Positions 1 to 6,980 of a DNA stretch of 12,839 nucleotides are shown one piece after another. The position numbers and the translations under genes were made by a program. Under the pieces are notes generated by a model. That model searched no databases, was not told where the DNA came from, and worked only from the letters and a program-made list of their open reading frames with translations. Position 1 is the first letter of the stretch. Each line of letters opens with the position of its first letter. The stretch covers positions 9,110-21,948 of the forward strand of contig DCGY01000030.1 of assembly GCA_002314715.1 (NCBI GenBank), given 5' to 3'. The DNA is from Lachnospiraceae bacterium UBA1766. Its GTDB lineage: Bacteria; Bacillota; Clostridia; Lachnospirales; Lachnospiraceae.

Positions 1-30
1 CTTCGGCGTCGCTTGTTTTCCTTCCGAGCG

Positions 31-63
31 AAAAAATAAAAGACACTCTTTTGCAAGAGTGTC
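31..63 (-). terminator. Rho-independent terminator of secG
   Basis: A perfect 9-bp inverted repeat (42-50 pairs with 55-63) encloses a 4-base loop. On the minus strand it is followed at once by a T-rich run (41 down to 31, eleven bases with one A). It lies 7 bases beyond the secG stop codon, in the right place to end the secG transcript. The T run is on the minus-strand 3' side only, so it works in one direction. Confidence 0.9.
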
Positions 64-70
64 CTAAGTG

Positions 71-316
71 TTAATTGAAAACTTTTAAATTCAATACTGC
101 AGCAAGTAAAAGAAATAACACAGCAAGAACCTTTGTTAGCTTAACCAGGAAGCCTTCCATTGATCTGCCTTTGTTTTTTCCCCAGTAGGTTTCAGCCGCT
201 CCACCACCGATGGAACCAAGACCTGCCTGCTTACCTTCCTGCATCAACACAACCACTACAAGCAATATACTGACAATAATAAAAACAATTGTAAGGATTA
301 TCTTTAAAATATCCAT
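71..316 (-). CDS. secG: Preprotein translocase subunit SecG
   Basis: SecG is the small accessory membrane subunit of the SecYEG channel and stimulates SecA-driven protein export. The protein is 81 aa with two hydrophobic segments (about residues 3-25 and 54-76). Between them is the conserved loop, with VLMQEGKQAGLGSIGGGA (about 23-40) and a TYWGKNKGRSME stretch, as in other SecG proteins. An upstream in-frame ATG at 337 would add seven residues, but I chose the ATG at 316 because GAGAGGTG (321-328) lies 4 bases before it and the family normally begins with a short M-x-hydrophobic N-terminus. The gene stands alone, with a promoter at 444-472, a structured leader and its own terminator. In many Firmicutes secG is followed by rnr and smpB; the window ends before that can be tested. 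Confidence 0.93.
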   Translation of the reverse strand: MDILKIILTIVFIIVSILLVVVVLMQEGKQAGLGSIGGGAAETYWGKNKGRSMEGFLVKLTKVLAVLFLLLAAVLNLKVFN

Positions 317-320
317 TTTG

Positions 321-328
321 CACCTCTC
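321..328 (-). promoter_or_regulatory. Ribosome binding site deciding the secG start
   Basis: GAGAGGTG on the minus strand, 4 bases before the ATG at 316. It favours the 81-aa SecG over the 88-aa version beginning at 337, which would place this site inside the coding region and has no comparable purine-rich sequence upstream. Confidence 0.75.
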
Positions 329-357
329 GTATTTCACAATCTGGCTTATGACTACAA

Positions 358-375
358 ATCATTTATTTAAATGAT
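358..375. repeat. 18-base palindromic element in the secG leader
   Basis: An 8-bp perfect inverted repeat (358-365 against 368-375) with a 2-base centre, built almost entirely of A/T. It lies in the secG 5' leader, about 40 bases before the start codon. In RNA it would form only a weak hairpin. As DNA its symmetry could suit a dimeric regulator. No function is recognised. Confidence 0.5.
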
Positions 376-406
376 AAGTCAAACGCTTTAAAATCAGATA
401 AAACAC

Positions 407-433
407 TGACTATTATGACCGCGTATAATGTCA
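407..433. repeat. Inverted repeat at the predicted 5' end of the secG transcript
   Basis: The arms TGAC(T)ATTAT (407-416) and ATAATGTCA (425-433) are complementary except for one bulged base, around an 8-base GC-containing centre. With transcription starting near 437 (see promoter), this hairpin would sit at the very 5' end of the mRNA. It could protect the transcript from decay, or as DNA just downstream of the start site it could serve as an operator. Both readings are inference. Confidence 0.5.
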
Positions 434-443
434 CGCAAAGGTT

Positions 444-472
444 ATATTAGCACAAATTCATTTTCTTTTCAA
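444..472 (-). promoter_or_regulatory. Sigma-A-type promoter for secG
   Basis: On the minus strand TTGAAA (472-467) is followed after exactly 17 bases by TAATAT (449-444): 5 of 6 matches to the -35 consensus and 4 of 6 to the -10, with ideal spacing. The predicted start is near 437, giving a leader of about 120 bases. It lies just beyond the metA stop, with no terminator in between, so some read-through from metA is also possible. Confidence 0.7.
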
Positions 473-492
473 GTGCTTTTTTTGAAAGCGAA

Positions 493-1401
493 TTACTGTA
501 AATCGTAAGGGGTCACCTGATATACATAGTAATTTAACCAATTGCTGTATAAATTATTACTGTGAGAACGCCACTGCAATAAGGGTTTCTCGTTCGGATC
601 ATTATTCGGGAAATAATTATAAGGAATCTGAATCGGCAATCCCTTATTCTTATCGCGAACATATTCATTATTTAATGTATAGCGGTCATACTCGGGATGT
701 CCACTGACAAAAATCTTCTTTCCGTTTTCTGCAATAGCCAAAAACACCCCGGCCGCATCGGACTGTGCCAAAATGGTTACATCCTTGCAGGCTTTGATTT
801 CGTCTGCCGGTGTTTCTGTATGACGACTGTGAGGTGCCAGGAAAATATCATCAAATCCTCTTACAAGCGGAATTTTACGATTTTCCACCCGATGTTCATA
901 GACACCGAACAATTTCTGTGGCAAATGCTTTTTATTAATTCCGTAATAATGATAATATCCTGCCTGTGCGGCCCAACAAATATGCAAAGTGGAGGTCACA
1001 TGGGTTTCTGCCCAATCCATAATCTGGCAGGTTTCCTCCCAATAATCCACTTCCTCAAACGTAATATCCTCTACCGGCGCTCCGGTAATAATCATTCCGT
1101 CAAATTTACGATGCTTGATATCATCAAAGGTAGAATAAAAACGATTCAGGTGACTGGCAGGTGTGTTTTGGGACACATGGGTTTTCGTGTTAATAAACGT
1201 AACATCCACCTGTAAGGGAGTATTGGATAAAGCGCGCAAAAGCTGAAGCTCTGTATCCTGTTTCACAGGCATATTATTTAAAATCACTACCTGTAAAGGA
1301 CGAATATCCTGATGCATTGCTCTGGTCTCGTCCATTACAAATATATTTTCATTTTCCAGTATCTCCAATGCCGGTAAATCACTTTGTGTTCTGATAGGCA
1401 T
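493..1401 (-). CDS. metA: Homoserine O-acyltransferase MetA, probably acetyl-CoA-specific
   Basis: MetA activates homoserine by O-acylation, the first committed step of methionine synthesis. The 302-aa protein aligns closely in length and register with E. coli MetA (309 aa): the nucleophile is C142 in the HICWAAQ motif, H235 and E237 lie in SGHPEYD, and K47 is in NNMPVKQDTE. Residue 111 (in TGAPVE) is Glu. In this family Glu111 is linked to acetyl-CoA and Gly111 to succinyl-CoA, so the product is more likely O-acetylhomoserine. The start at 1401 was chosen over in-frame ATGs at 1416 and 1407 because GGAGG (1410-1414) sits 8 bases before it and the protein then opens with the family-typical MPIR. 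The first 23 bases overlap the end of ligA, suggesting translational coupling. It is the last gene of the thrH-metA unit. Confidence 0.94.
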   Translation of the reverse strand: MPIRTQSDLPALEILENENIFVMDETRAMHQDIRPLQVVILNNMPVKQDTELQLLRALSNTPLQVDVTFINTKTHVSQNTPASHLNRFYSTFDDIKHRKFDGMIITGAPVEDITFEEVDYWEETCQIMDWAETHVTSTLHICWAAQAGYYHYYGINKKHLPQKLFGVYEHRVENRKIPLVRGFDDIFLAPHSRHTETPADEIKACKDVTILAQSDAAGVFLAIAENGKKIFVSGHPEYDRYTLNNEYVRDKNKGLPIQIPYNYFPNNDPNEKPLLQWRSHSNNLYSNWLNYYVYQVTPYDLQ

Positions 1402-3373
1402 TTTCATTTCCTCCATTCAGATATTGTGCAATAAAATCATCTTCCGAAAGAATCGGAACCCCCAATTCTTTCGCCTTCTTGTTTTTAGACGAATTAGAGG
1501 TAACATCATTGTTAATCAGGCAGGTGGTTTTTCCGGTAACACTTCCGGTCACTTTTCCTCCCAGCGCTTCGATATCCTCTTTCAGTGCGTCTCGATTTTT
1601 ATAGTGATTCAAGCTTCCTGTCACCACAAAAGACAAACCATCCAGCGTCTGTACCCTTTGATCAACTTCCGGTTTTTCCAGTTGAACTTCTTTTAACAGT
1701 GCATCTAATTTGAGACGATTATCCGGCTCCTGCATATAATCATAAAAAGCCTTTGCAATCACCTCTCCGATTCCTTCTATTTGCGAAAGTTCCTCTACGC
1801 CAGCATTTCTTATAGAATCCATATCGTATCGAAATGCCTTACAAATCAGCTTTGCGGTAGCCACACCGATATTAGCAATTCCCAAAGCATACAAAAATCT
1901 TGGCAGAATAACTTTTCTTGATTTTTCAATACTGTCCAACAAGTTCTGACAGGATTTTTCTCCGAAACCTTCCATCGAAGCAATGGCCTCTCTATGCTGC
2001 TCCAAATAATAAAGCGATGCAAAATCCTGTATAAATCCACAGGAAATCAGTTTTTCCAAGGTAGCCTCTGACAACCCGTCTATATTCATGGCGTCTCTGC
2101 TTACAAACAGCGTAAATCCTTTGATCTGTTTTGCTGCACATTTTTCATTTATACAATACAAAGATAAGGCTTCCTTGACCGCCATAATCTTCGTCTCTTT
2201 TTCACATACCGGGCAAACATTCGGAATATCCAACTGATTACTGCAGGTTAAATTTTCCGCTATCTGAGGGATAATCATATTTGCTTTATAAACCATAATA
2301 TGATCACCGATTCCAAGCTTCAGACCACGAAGTACACTGATATTATGAACAGAGGCGCGACTGACTGTGGTACCTTCCAATTCCACCGGATCAAAAATAG
2401 CAACCGGATTAATCAAGCCGGTCCGGCTGGGACTCCATTCAATTTCCCGAAGAATCGTTTCCTTCACTTCATCTGCCCATTTAAAAGCAATTGCATTCCT
2501 GGGGAATTTGGCCGTTCTTCCCAGTGACTGACCGAAAGCCAAATCATCGTAAGAAAGCACCAAACCATCCGAAGGAATATCATAAGTTTCTATTTTCTTT
2601 TCAAACACATCAATTGTATCCAGAATTGTATCTTCCGTCACCGCATAACGCTCCACAACCTGGAATCCCATCTTTTCGAGAAAAACAAATTGCTTTTCCA
2701 TGGAATTTTCAAAATCCACATCATCCGCTTTCACCAAGGAAAACGCAAAAAATCGAACATTTCGTTCTGCAGTGATTTTATTGTTTAGCTGACGTACAGA
2801 ACCGCTGCACAAATTTCGGGGATTTTTATATCGATCTTCCGGATTCTCAATTTGTGCATTTATTTTCTCGAAGTCTGCATAACCAATGACAGCTTCTCCA
2901 CGAAGAATCAGCTCTCCTGTATAGGAAATTTTCAGAGGAATATTCATAAATGTTCTGGCATTGTTTGTAATAACTTCTCCGACCTCGCCGTTCCCTCTGG
3001 TAACCGCCTTCACCAGTTCTCCGTTTTGATAGGTCAGTACAATCGTAAGACCATCCAGTTTCCAGCTTAATAGGGCCTTATGTCCCTGCAACCAGTCCCG
3101 TAATTCCTCCCTGCTTTTGGTTTTGCCTAAAGACAGCATAGGTTTTTCATGGGTTTCCTTGGGCAATTCATCTACTGCCACATACCCAACATTTACCGTA
3201 GGACTATTGGTCAGAATGACTCCTGTTTCTTCTTCCAGGCGAACCAGTTCATCATAAAGCTTATCATATTCAAAATTGCTCATGGTTTCTTCATCTTTGG
3301 CATAGTAACTTTCCGATGCCTTATTCAGAATATCGACCAGCTCTTTCATTCTTTCCAACTTCATATCCTGCAT
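1379..3373 (-). CDS. ligA: NAD+-dependent DNA ligase LigA, divergent
   Basis: LigA seals DNA nicks through an AMP-lysine intermediate using NAD+. The 664-aa protein has the full layout: Ia domain (about 1-60), adenylation domain with K105 in WKLDG (about 65-310), OB fold (about 315-380), four-cysteine zinc finger (C387, C390, C407, C412), helix-hairpin-helix region (about 415-560) and a C-terminal BRCT domain (about 577-654). D107, G108, E160, D269 and K298 match the essential E. coli residues D117, G118, E173, D285 and K314. Three usual residues are changed: the Glu two before the catalytic Lys is S103, the Lys of motif IV (DGVVxK) is S274, and TRGDG reads TRGNG (N128). It starts 1 base after the rluF stop, with AAAGGAT as ribosome site, and overlaps metA. 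Family assignment is firm; whether it is the cell's only ligase cannot be told here. Confidence 0.93.
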   Translation of the reverse strand: MQDMKLERMKELVDILNKASESYYAKDEETMSNFEYDKLYDELVRLEEETGVILTNSPTVNVGYVAVDELPKETHEKPMLSLGKTKSREELRDWLQGHKALLSWKLDGLTIVLTYQNGELVKAVTRGNGEVGEVITNNARTFMNIPLKISYTGELILRGEAVIGYADFEKINAQIENPEDRYKNPRNLCSGSVRQLNNKITAERNVRFFAFSLVKADDVDFENSMEKQFVFLEKMGFQVVERYAVTEDTILDTIDVFEKKIETYDIPSDGLVLSYDDLAFGQSLGRTAKFPRNAIAFKWADEVKETILREIEWSPSRTGLINPVAIFDPVELEGTTVSRASVHNISVLRGLKLGIGDHIMVYKANMIIPQIAENLTCSNQLDIPNVCPVCEKETKIMAVKEALSLYCINEKCAAKQIKGFTLFVSRDAMNIDGLSEATLEKLISCGFIQDFASLYYLEQHREAIASMEGFGEKSCQNLLDSIEKSRKVILPRFLYALGIANIGVATAKLICKAFRYDMDSIRNAGVEELSQIEGIGEVIAKAFYDYMQEPDNRLKLDALLKEVQLEKPEVDQRVQTLDGLSFVVTGSLNHYKNRDALKEDIEALGGKVTGSVTGKTTCLINNDVTSNSSKNKKAKELGVPILSEDDFIAQYLNGGNENAYQNTK
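1410..1414 (-). promoter_or_regulatory. Ribosome binding site deciding the metA start
   Basis: GGAGG on the minus strand, 8 bases before the ATG at 1401 and inside the 3' end of ligA. It overlaps the codons right after the upstream ATG at 1416 and is only 2 bases from the ATG at 1407, so neither of those can use it well. This fixes the start that gives the MPIR N-terminus. Confidence 0.8.
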
Positions 3374-3374
3374 T

Positions 3375-4109
3375 TTATCTATCCTTTCGACCGATTCGAA
3401 TCAAAAGCTCTTCCAATTCATCCTGCCCCAATTCACGATATTCTCCGGGTTTTAATCCTTCCAACATAACATTCACGACTCTGATTCGTTTTAGAGAACT
3501 CACCTGATAACCCAAATTCTCGCACATTCTGCGAATCTGACGATTTAGTCCCTGGGTTAAAATGATTCGAAATGTATAAGGTCCAAGCTGCTCCACTGTG
3601 CAAGGTCTGGTAGAAGTCTTTAGTTCCTTTAGGTAAATTCCGGAACTCATCTTCTCCAAAAACTCCCGGGTAATTTGCTTCTTTACCTTAACCACATACT
3701 CTTTTTCATGTCCGTTTGCTCCGCGCATCATGGAATCAATCAGATTTCCGTCGTTGGTCAAAAGCAATAACCCTTCCGAATCCTTATCCAATCTGCCCGC
3801 ATAGGTCACACGAACCGGATAGTGAATCATTTCTGTAACCAATTTTTTCGCATGGGGATCCTTTTCACTGCAAATGACCCCTACCGGTTTATAATAAGCC
3901 AACACAACTGTATTTTCGGGGCCTATTATGTTTTGGTTGTTTAATACTTTCTTACCAATCGTAACCACATCTTCCGGTCCCACCGTGGTTCCCATTTGGG
4001 CTATCGACTGGTTCACCAAAACCTTCCCCGACTCAATCAGTTTATCCGCTTCTCGTCTGGAGCATACACCACATTGCGCTATGAACTTATTTAATCGGAC
4101 TCGCTCCAT
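3375..4109 (-). CDS. rluF: 23S rRNA pseudouridine synthase RluF
   Basis: A member of the RsuA/RluB/E/F family, which isomerises uridine in rRNA; RluF modifies U2604 (with some U2605) of 23S rRNA in E. coli. The 244-aa protein has an N-terminal S4 RNA-binding domain (about 3-50, with CSRREAD) followed by the catalytic domain. The catalytic Asp is D108 in GRLDKDSEG. The NGHEKEYVV stretch (132-140) and QGLNRQIRRMCENLGY (186-201) resemble RluF more than RluB or RluE. It lacks the basic C-terminal tail of the E. coli protein (about 290 aa). The ATG at 4109 has GAGGAG 8 bases upstream, inside the end of rnhA, with which it overlaps by 19 bases. The exact uridine target is inferred from family resemblance. 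Confidence 0.87.
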   Translation of the reverse strand: MERVRLNKFIAQCGVCSRREADKLIESGKVLVNQSIAQMGTTVGPEDVVTIGKKVLNNQNIIGPENTVVLAYYKPVGVICSEKDPHAKKLVTEMIHYPVRVTYAGRLDKDSEGLLLLTNDGNLIDSMMRGANGHEKEYVVKVKKQITREFLEKMSSGIYLKELKTSTRPCTVEQLGPYTFRIILTQGLNRQIRRMCENLGYQVSSLKRIRVVNVMLEGLKPGEYRELGQDELEELLIRIGRKDR

Positions 4110-4753
4110 GGCTTTAACTCCTCTATTTTACAAATCTTTGGGATTCCGTTTCCATCGGTCAATCCCTTTTTCGCCATCTGATCTGCCAATTCATTAAACT
4201 TAACATTGGTATGAGCTGCAACCTTGGTAAACTGAAGAATAATCTGCTGTTTCCAATTTTGCATGGCTTCTTTATATTTGCGGGTATGGTCATTATTACA
4301 TTTCCATTCCCCGTTTGCCCATTTTGCAATGCCTTCATAGTCATAGCATATTTCTACTTTACGGAAGCCGTTTACAATAGCGGTTTTCACCGCATACATT
4401 GCCCCCAGCATCTCCCCGGTTACATTCCGATGCACCAAAGACTCCGGATTATCTCCGTTACCATATTCCGTAAAAATTCTGCCATCCGGCAAAAGGAAAA
4501 CACATCCAAAAGCATATTTCCCCAGTGCCTCGTTATAGCTGCCATCTACATACACCAACAGAGTATCCTCCGGTGAGACTGCATCCATAGTGTCATCTCC
4601 GCCGGTTATATACGCATTGGCTTCTTCCAAGGTGGGGAATCCTTTGTATTGGGCACCCTTATATCCATCGATAGACTGTTTACAGGAGTCCCAATCCGAG
4701 AAGACTCCTGTAACACGGCCCTTGCGAACACCATAATATTTTTTTGTCGCCAT
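4091..4753 (-). CDS. rnhA: Ribonuclease HI with N-terminal hybrid-binding domain
   Basis: This enzyme cuts the RNA strand of RNA-DNA hybrids. The 220-aa protein combines two parts. Residues about 4-49 (KKYYGVRKGR, then SDWDSCKQ) form the viroplasmin-like domain that binds hybrids in RNase H1 proteins. Residues about 64-197 form the RNase H fold, with active-site D70 (VDGS), E114 (TGEMLGA), D138 (YDYEG) and D191 (ELADQ), plus the catalytic-loop H181. I place the start at the ATG at 4753. A TTG four codons upstream (4765) is possible but would abut the AAGGAT ribosome site. The spacing of 12 bases for the chosen ATG is a little long, so expression may lean on coupling to thrH, whose stop lies 21 bases upstream. 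Together with LigA it could serve removal of RNA from DNA followed by nick sealing (inference). Confidence 0.92.
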   Translation of the reverse strand: MATKKYYGVRKGRVTGVFSDWDSCKQSIDGYKGAQYKGFPTLEEANAYITGGDDTMDAVSPEDTLLVYVDGSYNEALGKYAFGCVFLLPDGRIFTEYGNGDNPESLVHRNVTGEMLGAMYAVKTAIVNGFRKVEICYDYEGIAKWANGEWKCNNDHTRKYKEAMQNWKQQIILQFTKVAAHTNVKFNELADQMAKKGLTDGNGIPKICKIEELKPWSESD

Positions 4754-4774
4754 AGACAAAACCAATCCTTACAA

Positions 4775-5374
4775 TTACAAAGCTGCCTTAATAGCTGCCA
4801 TCAACTCTTCATAGGTCTCATAAGCGGGAAGCTGAGGATATTCCGCCTTAATTGCCTCCGTGCTCTTGAAAAGGAAACCGGCCTTACTAGCCAAAATCAT
4901 TCCCAAATCATTGTGGCTGTCACCGCTGGCAATGGTATCGTAACCAATGCTCTGCAATGCCTTTACGGTTGTAAGCTTTGACTTTTCACAACGCATTTTG
5001 AAACCGGTAATTTCTCCGCTCTCGCTTACCTCCAGAGAGTTGCAGAAAATGGTAGGATAACCCAGCTTCTTCATTAAAGGTCCGGCAAACTGTGAAAAGG
5101 TATCACTGATAATAATAACCTGTGTCATAGCACGAAGTTCATCCAAAAATTCCTTAGCACCGGGCATAGGATCGATTTTTGCGATGGTATCCTGGATTTC
5201 TTTTAATCCAAGACCATGCTCCTTTAAAATACCGATTCTCCACTTCATCAATTTATCGTAGTCCGGTTCGTCACGGGTTGTTCTCTTCAGCTCAGGAATT
5301 CCGCTGGCTTCTGCAAATGCAATCCAAATCTCCGGTACAAGTACTCCTTCAAGGTCTAAACATACAATATTCAT
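4775..5374 (-). CDS. thrH: ThrH: phosphoserine phosphatase / homoserine phosphotransferase
   Basis: A HAD-superfamily enzyme that in Pseudomonas aeruginosa hydrolyses phosphoserine and can pass the phosphate to homoserine, giving serine and phosphohomoserine (the threonine precursor). The 199-aa sequence is strongly ThrH-like from its first residues. Visible motifs are the nucleophile pair D7/D9 in DLEGVLVPEIW, motif II S90-D91-T92, a lysine near 131-133, and motif IV GDSHND (151-156). GGAGG lies 10 bases before the ATG at 5374. It is the first gene of the unit ending in metA, which also uses homoserine, and a promoter (5411-5439) precedes it. Whether it works mainly as phosphatase or as phosphotransferase in this organism cannot be read from the sequence. 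Confidence 0.92.
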   Translation of the reverse strand: MNIVCLDLEGVLVPEIWIAFAEASGIPELKRTTRDEPDYDKLMKWRIGILKEHGLGLKEIQDTIAKIDPMPGAKEFLDELRAMTQVIIISDTFSQFAGPLMKKLGYPTIFCNSLEVSESGEITGFKMRCEKSKLTTVKALQSIGYDTIASGDSHNDLGMILASKAGFLFKSTEAIKAEYPQLPAYETYEELMAAIKAAL

Positions 5375-5410
5375 TATCTTTTTTCCTCCAAATGTTTATT
5401 CAACTTTACT

Positions 5411-5439
5411 ACTATAGCATATATTCGAAAGACTTTCAT
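5411..5439 (-). promoter_or_regulatory. Possible extended -10 promoter for thrH
   Basis: On the minus strand ATGAAA (5439-5434) is followed after 17 bases by TATAGT (5416-5411), the latter preceded by TGC, making an extended -10 (TGnTATAGT). The -35 is weak (4 of 6) and its first base is the final A of the esterase stop codon. There is no terminator in the 64-base gap, so this would add an internal start to any read-through from the potABCD-esterase unit. Confidence 0.45.
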
Positions 5440-6968
5440 CAATCTTCTTTTAAAATTCTGGAAACCTCTCCAATCAGGAAGGAAGTGAATGGTCTTTCTG
5501 CCAATCGATCCTCAGGGCAAGGGCCCTCAGTGCGGAAAATCATACTACTGGGAGTTTCCTTGGTATAAGGTTTCCAAACCGGCATCATGGTACCATCAAT
5601 ATCATCTCCGTTTGGATCACCGTTCTTAATAAAGTTACACCAGTAATTGCACATCTGTCGGGACAAATCATAATACTTACCGGTGAAAGGTCTCCAACAT
5701 TTTGCCAGCGTTTCAAAGAAAAACCAAAGTTCGACAGAATGGAAGGTTCCGGGATGATCCCAACCCGGGATTTCCGGATCAAAGCAATAATAGTAGCAAT
5801 TTGTATTGCTTTTATTTTCCTGATTTTGTAAAAATACTGCTTTCACAGTGCATTCAATTCCGCTGGTTACACCATAGCGTCCTTCCCGTCTTTCATGGGC
5901 CTGTGGAAACGTCAAAAACTTCTCTGTATTTTTACCAAACAATACTTTGGCTTTTTCCATCATATCTTCTTCATCATCTGCTGTGATACCGTTTAGGAAT
6001 TCTTCGGAAGTATTTCCTGCCATAACCGGTACCTGTGCCCGCTTATTTTGCATCCATAACTTTATCGGATCTCCTACGCAGAAAAGATTATCGATAACCG
6101 GAAGCATCATGGTATCGTTTACGCGAAACTCCGCATATTTTGCACGAATATAAAGCGCATCCAGCTTCCTGGCCTCTTCCAAAGTTTCCACTCCCAGATG
6201 TTTAAAGAAACGTTTTCCGATTTCTTCTCCCTCTCGCAGTGTAACCGGTTCTCCGATTCCTCCGTCCTTATAAGGAGAACGAATCATTGCGCTCTGAATA
6301 ATCGCCTTTTGAATGAGCCCAAAGTTACCCGGACAAGTCATTTGGCTCAGTACACTGCCACCGCCGGCAGACTGACCGGCAATTGTGATGTTTTTCGGAT
6401 CACCGCCAAAGGCTTCAATATTACGAATAACCCACTTTAATCCGGCCTGTTGGTCCAGGCTTCCGAAATTGGCAGGTGCATCCGGCTGTTCTTTTGTAAT
6501 CTGCGGATGGGCTAAAAAACCAAACGCATTCAATCGATAATTTACGGAAACAACCACAATTCCTCTTCTGGCAACACGTTCTCCGTCAAATTCCATTTCC
6601 GAAGGATAACCCCACTGAAGTCCGCCTCCGAAATACCAAATGACAACCGGTAATTTATCTTCCGGACTCTTTGCTCCTGTCCATACATTCAAGTAGAGAC
6701 AGTCTTCACTCATTTCGATATCCGGATCCACATGCCATTCTCTGTTGTAAATCATATCCCCGATACCCGGAGTATCCTGCACCGAAATCGGTTTAAAACG
6801 AAACGCATCCAGTACCCCATCCCAATCAGACGCCGGTTGCGGTGCTCTCCATCTGTTTTCACCAACAGGTGGTGCCGCAAAAGGTATTCCCTTAAAGGCC
6901 GTAATCCTTGGATCAGCACACTCAATTCCCCTCACAAATCCATTTTCCGTTTTTGTTGTACGGATCAT
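5439..6968 (-). CDS. Type B carboxylesterase, cytoplasmic
   Basis: An alpha/beta-hydrolase of the carboxylesterase type B family (as PnbA of Bacillus). The 509-aa length is normal. The nucleophile is S200 in GQSAGG, where most members have GESAGG. The likely acid is E323 (GNTSEEF) and the histidine H410 (FHSVELW). The oxyanion-hole segment reads FGGG (113-116) instead of the common HGGG, and SEDCLYLNVW (87-96) is the family signature. There is no signal peptide or lipobox, so it acts in the cytoplasm. The start at 6968 has an ideal AAGGAGG 7 bases upstream that shares bases with the potD stop codon, tying it to the polyamine transporter operon. The substrate is unknown. A role on ester-bearing compounds brought in by the transporter is only a guess from context. 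Confidence 0.88.
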   Translation of the reverse strand: MIRTTKTENGFVRGIECADPRITAFKGIPFAAPPVGENRWRAPQPASDWDGVLDAFRFKPISVQDTPGIGDMIYNREWHVDPDIEMSEDCLYLNVWTGAKSPEDKLPVVIWYFGGGLQWGYPSEMEFDGERVARRGIVVVSVNYRLNAFGFLAHPQITKEQPDAPANFGSLDQQAGLKWVIRNIEAFGGDPKNITIAGQSAGGGSVLSQMTCPGNFGLIQKAIIQSAMIRSPYKDGGIGEPVTLREGEEIGKRFFKHLGVETLEEARKLDALYIRAKYAEFRVNDTMMLPVIDNLFCVGDPIKLWMQNKRAQVPVMAGNTSEEFLNGITADDEEDMMEKAKVLFGKNTEKFLTFPQAHERREGRYGVTSGIECTVKAVFLQNQENKSNTNCYYYCFDPEIPGWDHPGTFHSVELWFFFETLAKCWRPFTGKYYDLSRQMCNYWCNFIKNGDPNGDDIDGTMMPVWKPYTKETPSSMIFRTEGPCPEDRLAERPFTSFLIGEVSRILKED

Positions 6969-6980
6969 AAAAAGACCTCC

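Noticed and set aside
1..30. GC-rich segment (about 60%) beyond the secG terminator
   Set aside because: It could begin a neighbouring gene or repeat, but 30 bases at the window edge contain no start codon with usable context and nothing recognisable.
71..337. 88-residue SecG starting at 337
   Set aside because: The GAGAGGTG site 4 bases before the ATG at 316 and the hydrophobic N-terminus of the family favour the shorter form.
354..382. TTGACT (382-377) as a -35 box for secG
   Set aside because: The base context 17 bases downstream (ATTTGT) is a poor -10, whereas TTGAAA-17-TAATAT at 444-472 is far better.
449..478. AGCAC/GTGCT repeat around the secG promoter as a metA terminator
   Set aside because: The stem is only 5 bp with a loop of about 19 bases and no T run on the minus strand.
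697..1215. Plus-strand open frame of 172 codons opposite metA
   Set aside because: It lies wholly antisense to a clearly recognised MetA, has Cys/His/Phe-rich composition typical of reverse-frame translation, and has no promoter or family resemblance.
4754..4765. TTG start for rnhA at 4765
   Set aside because: The AAGGAT ribosome site directly abuts that TTG, leaving no spacing; the ATG at 4753 gives the usual start just before the viroplasmin-like domain.
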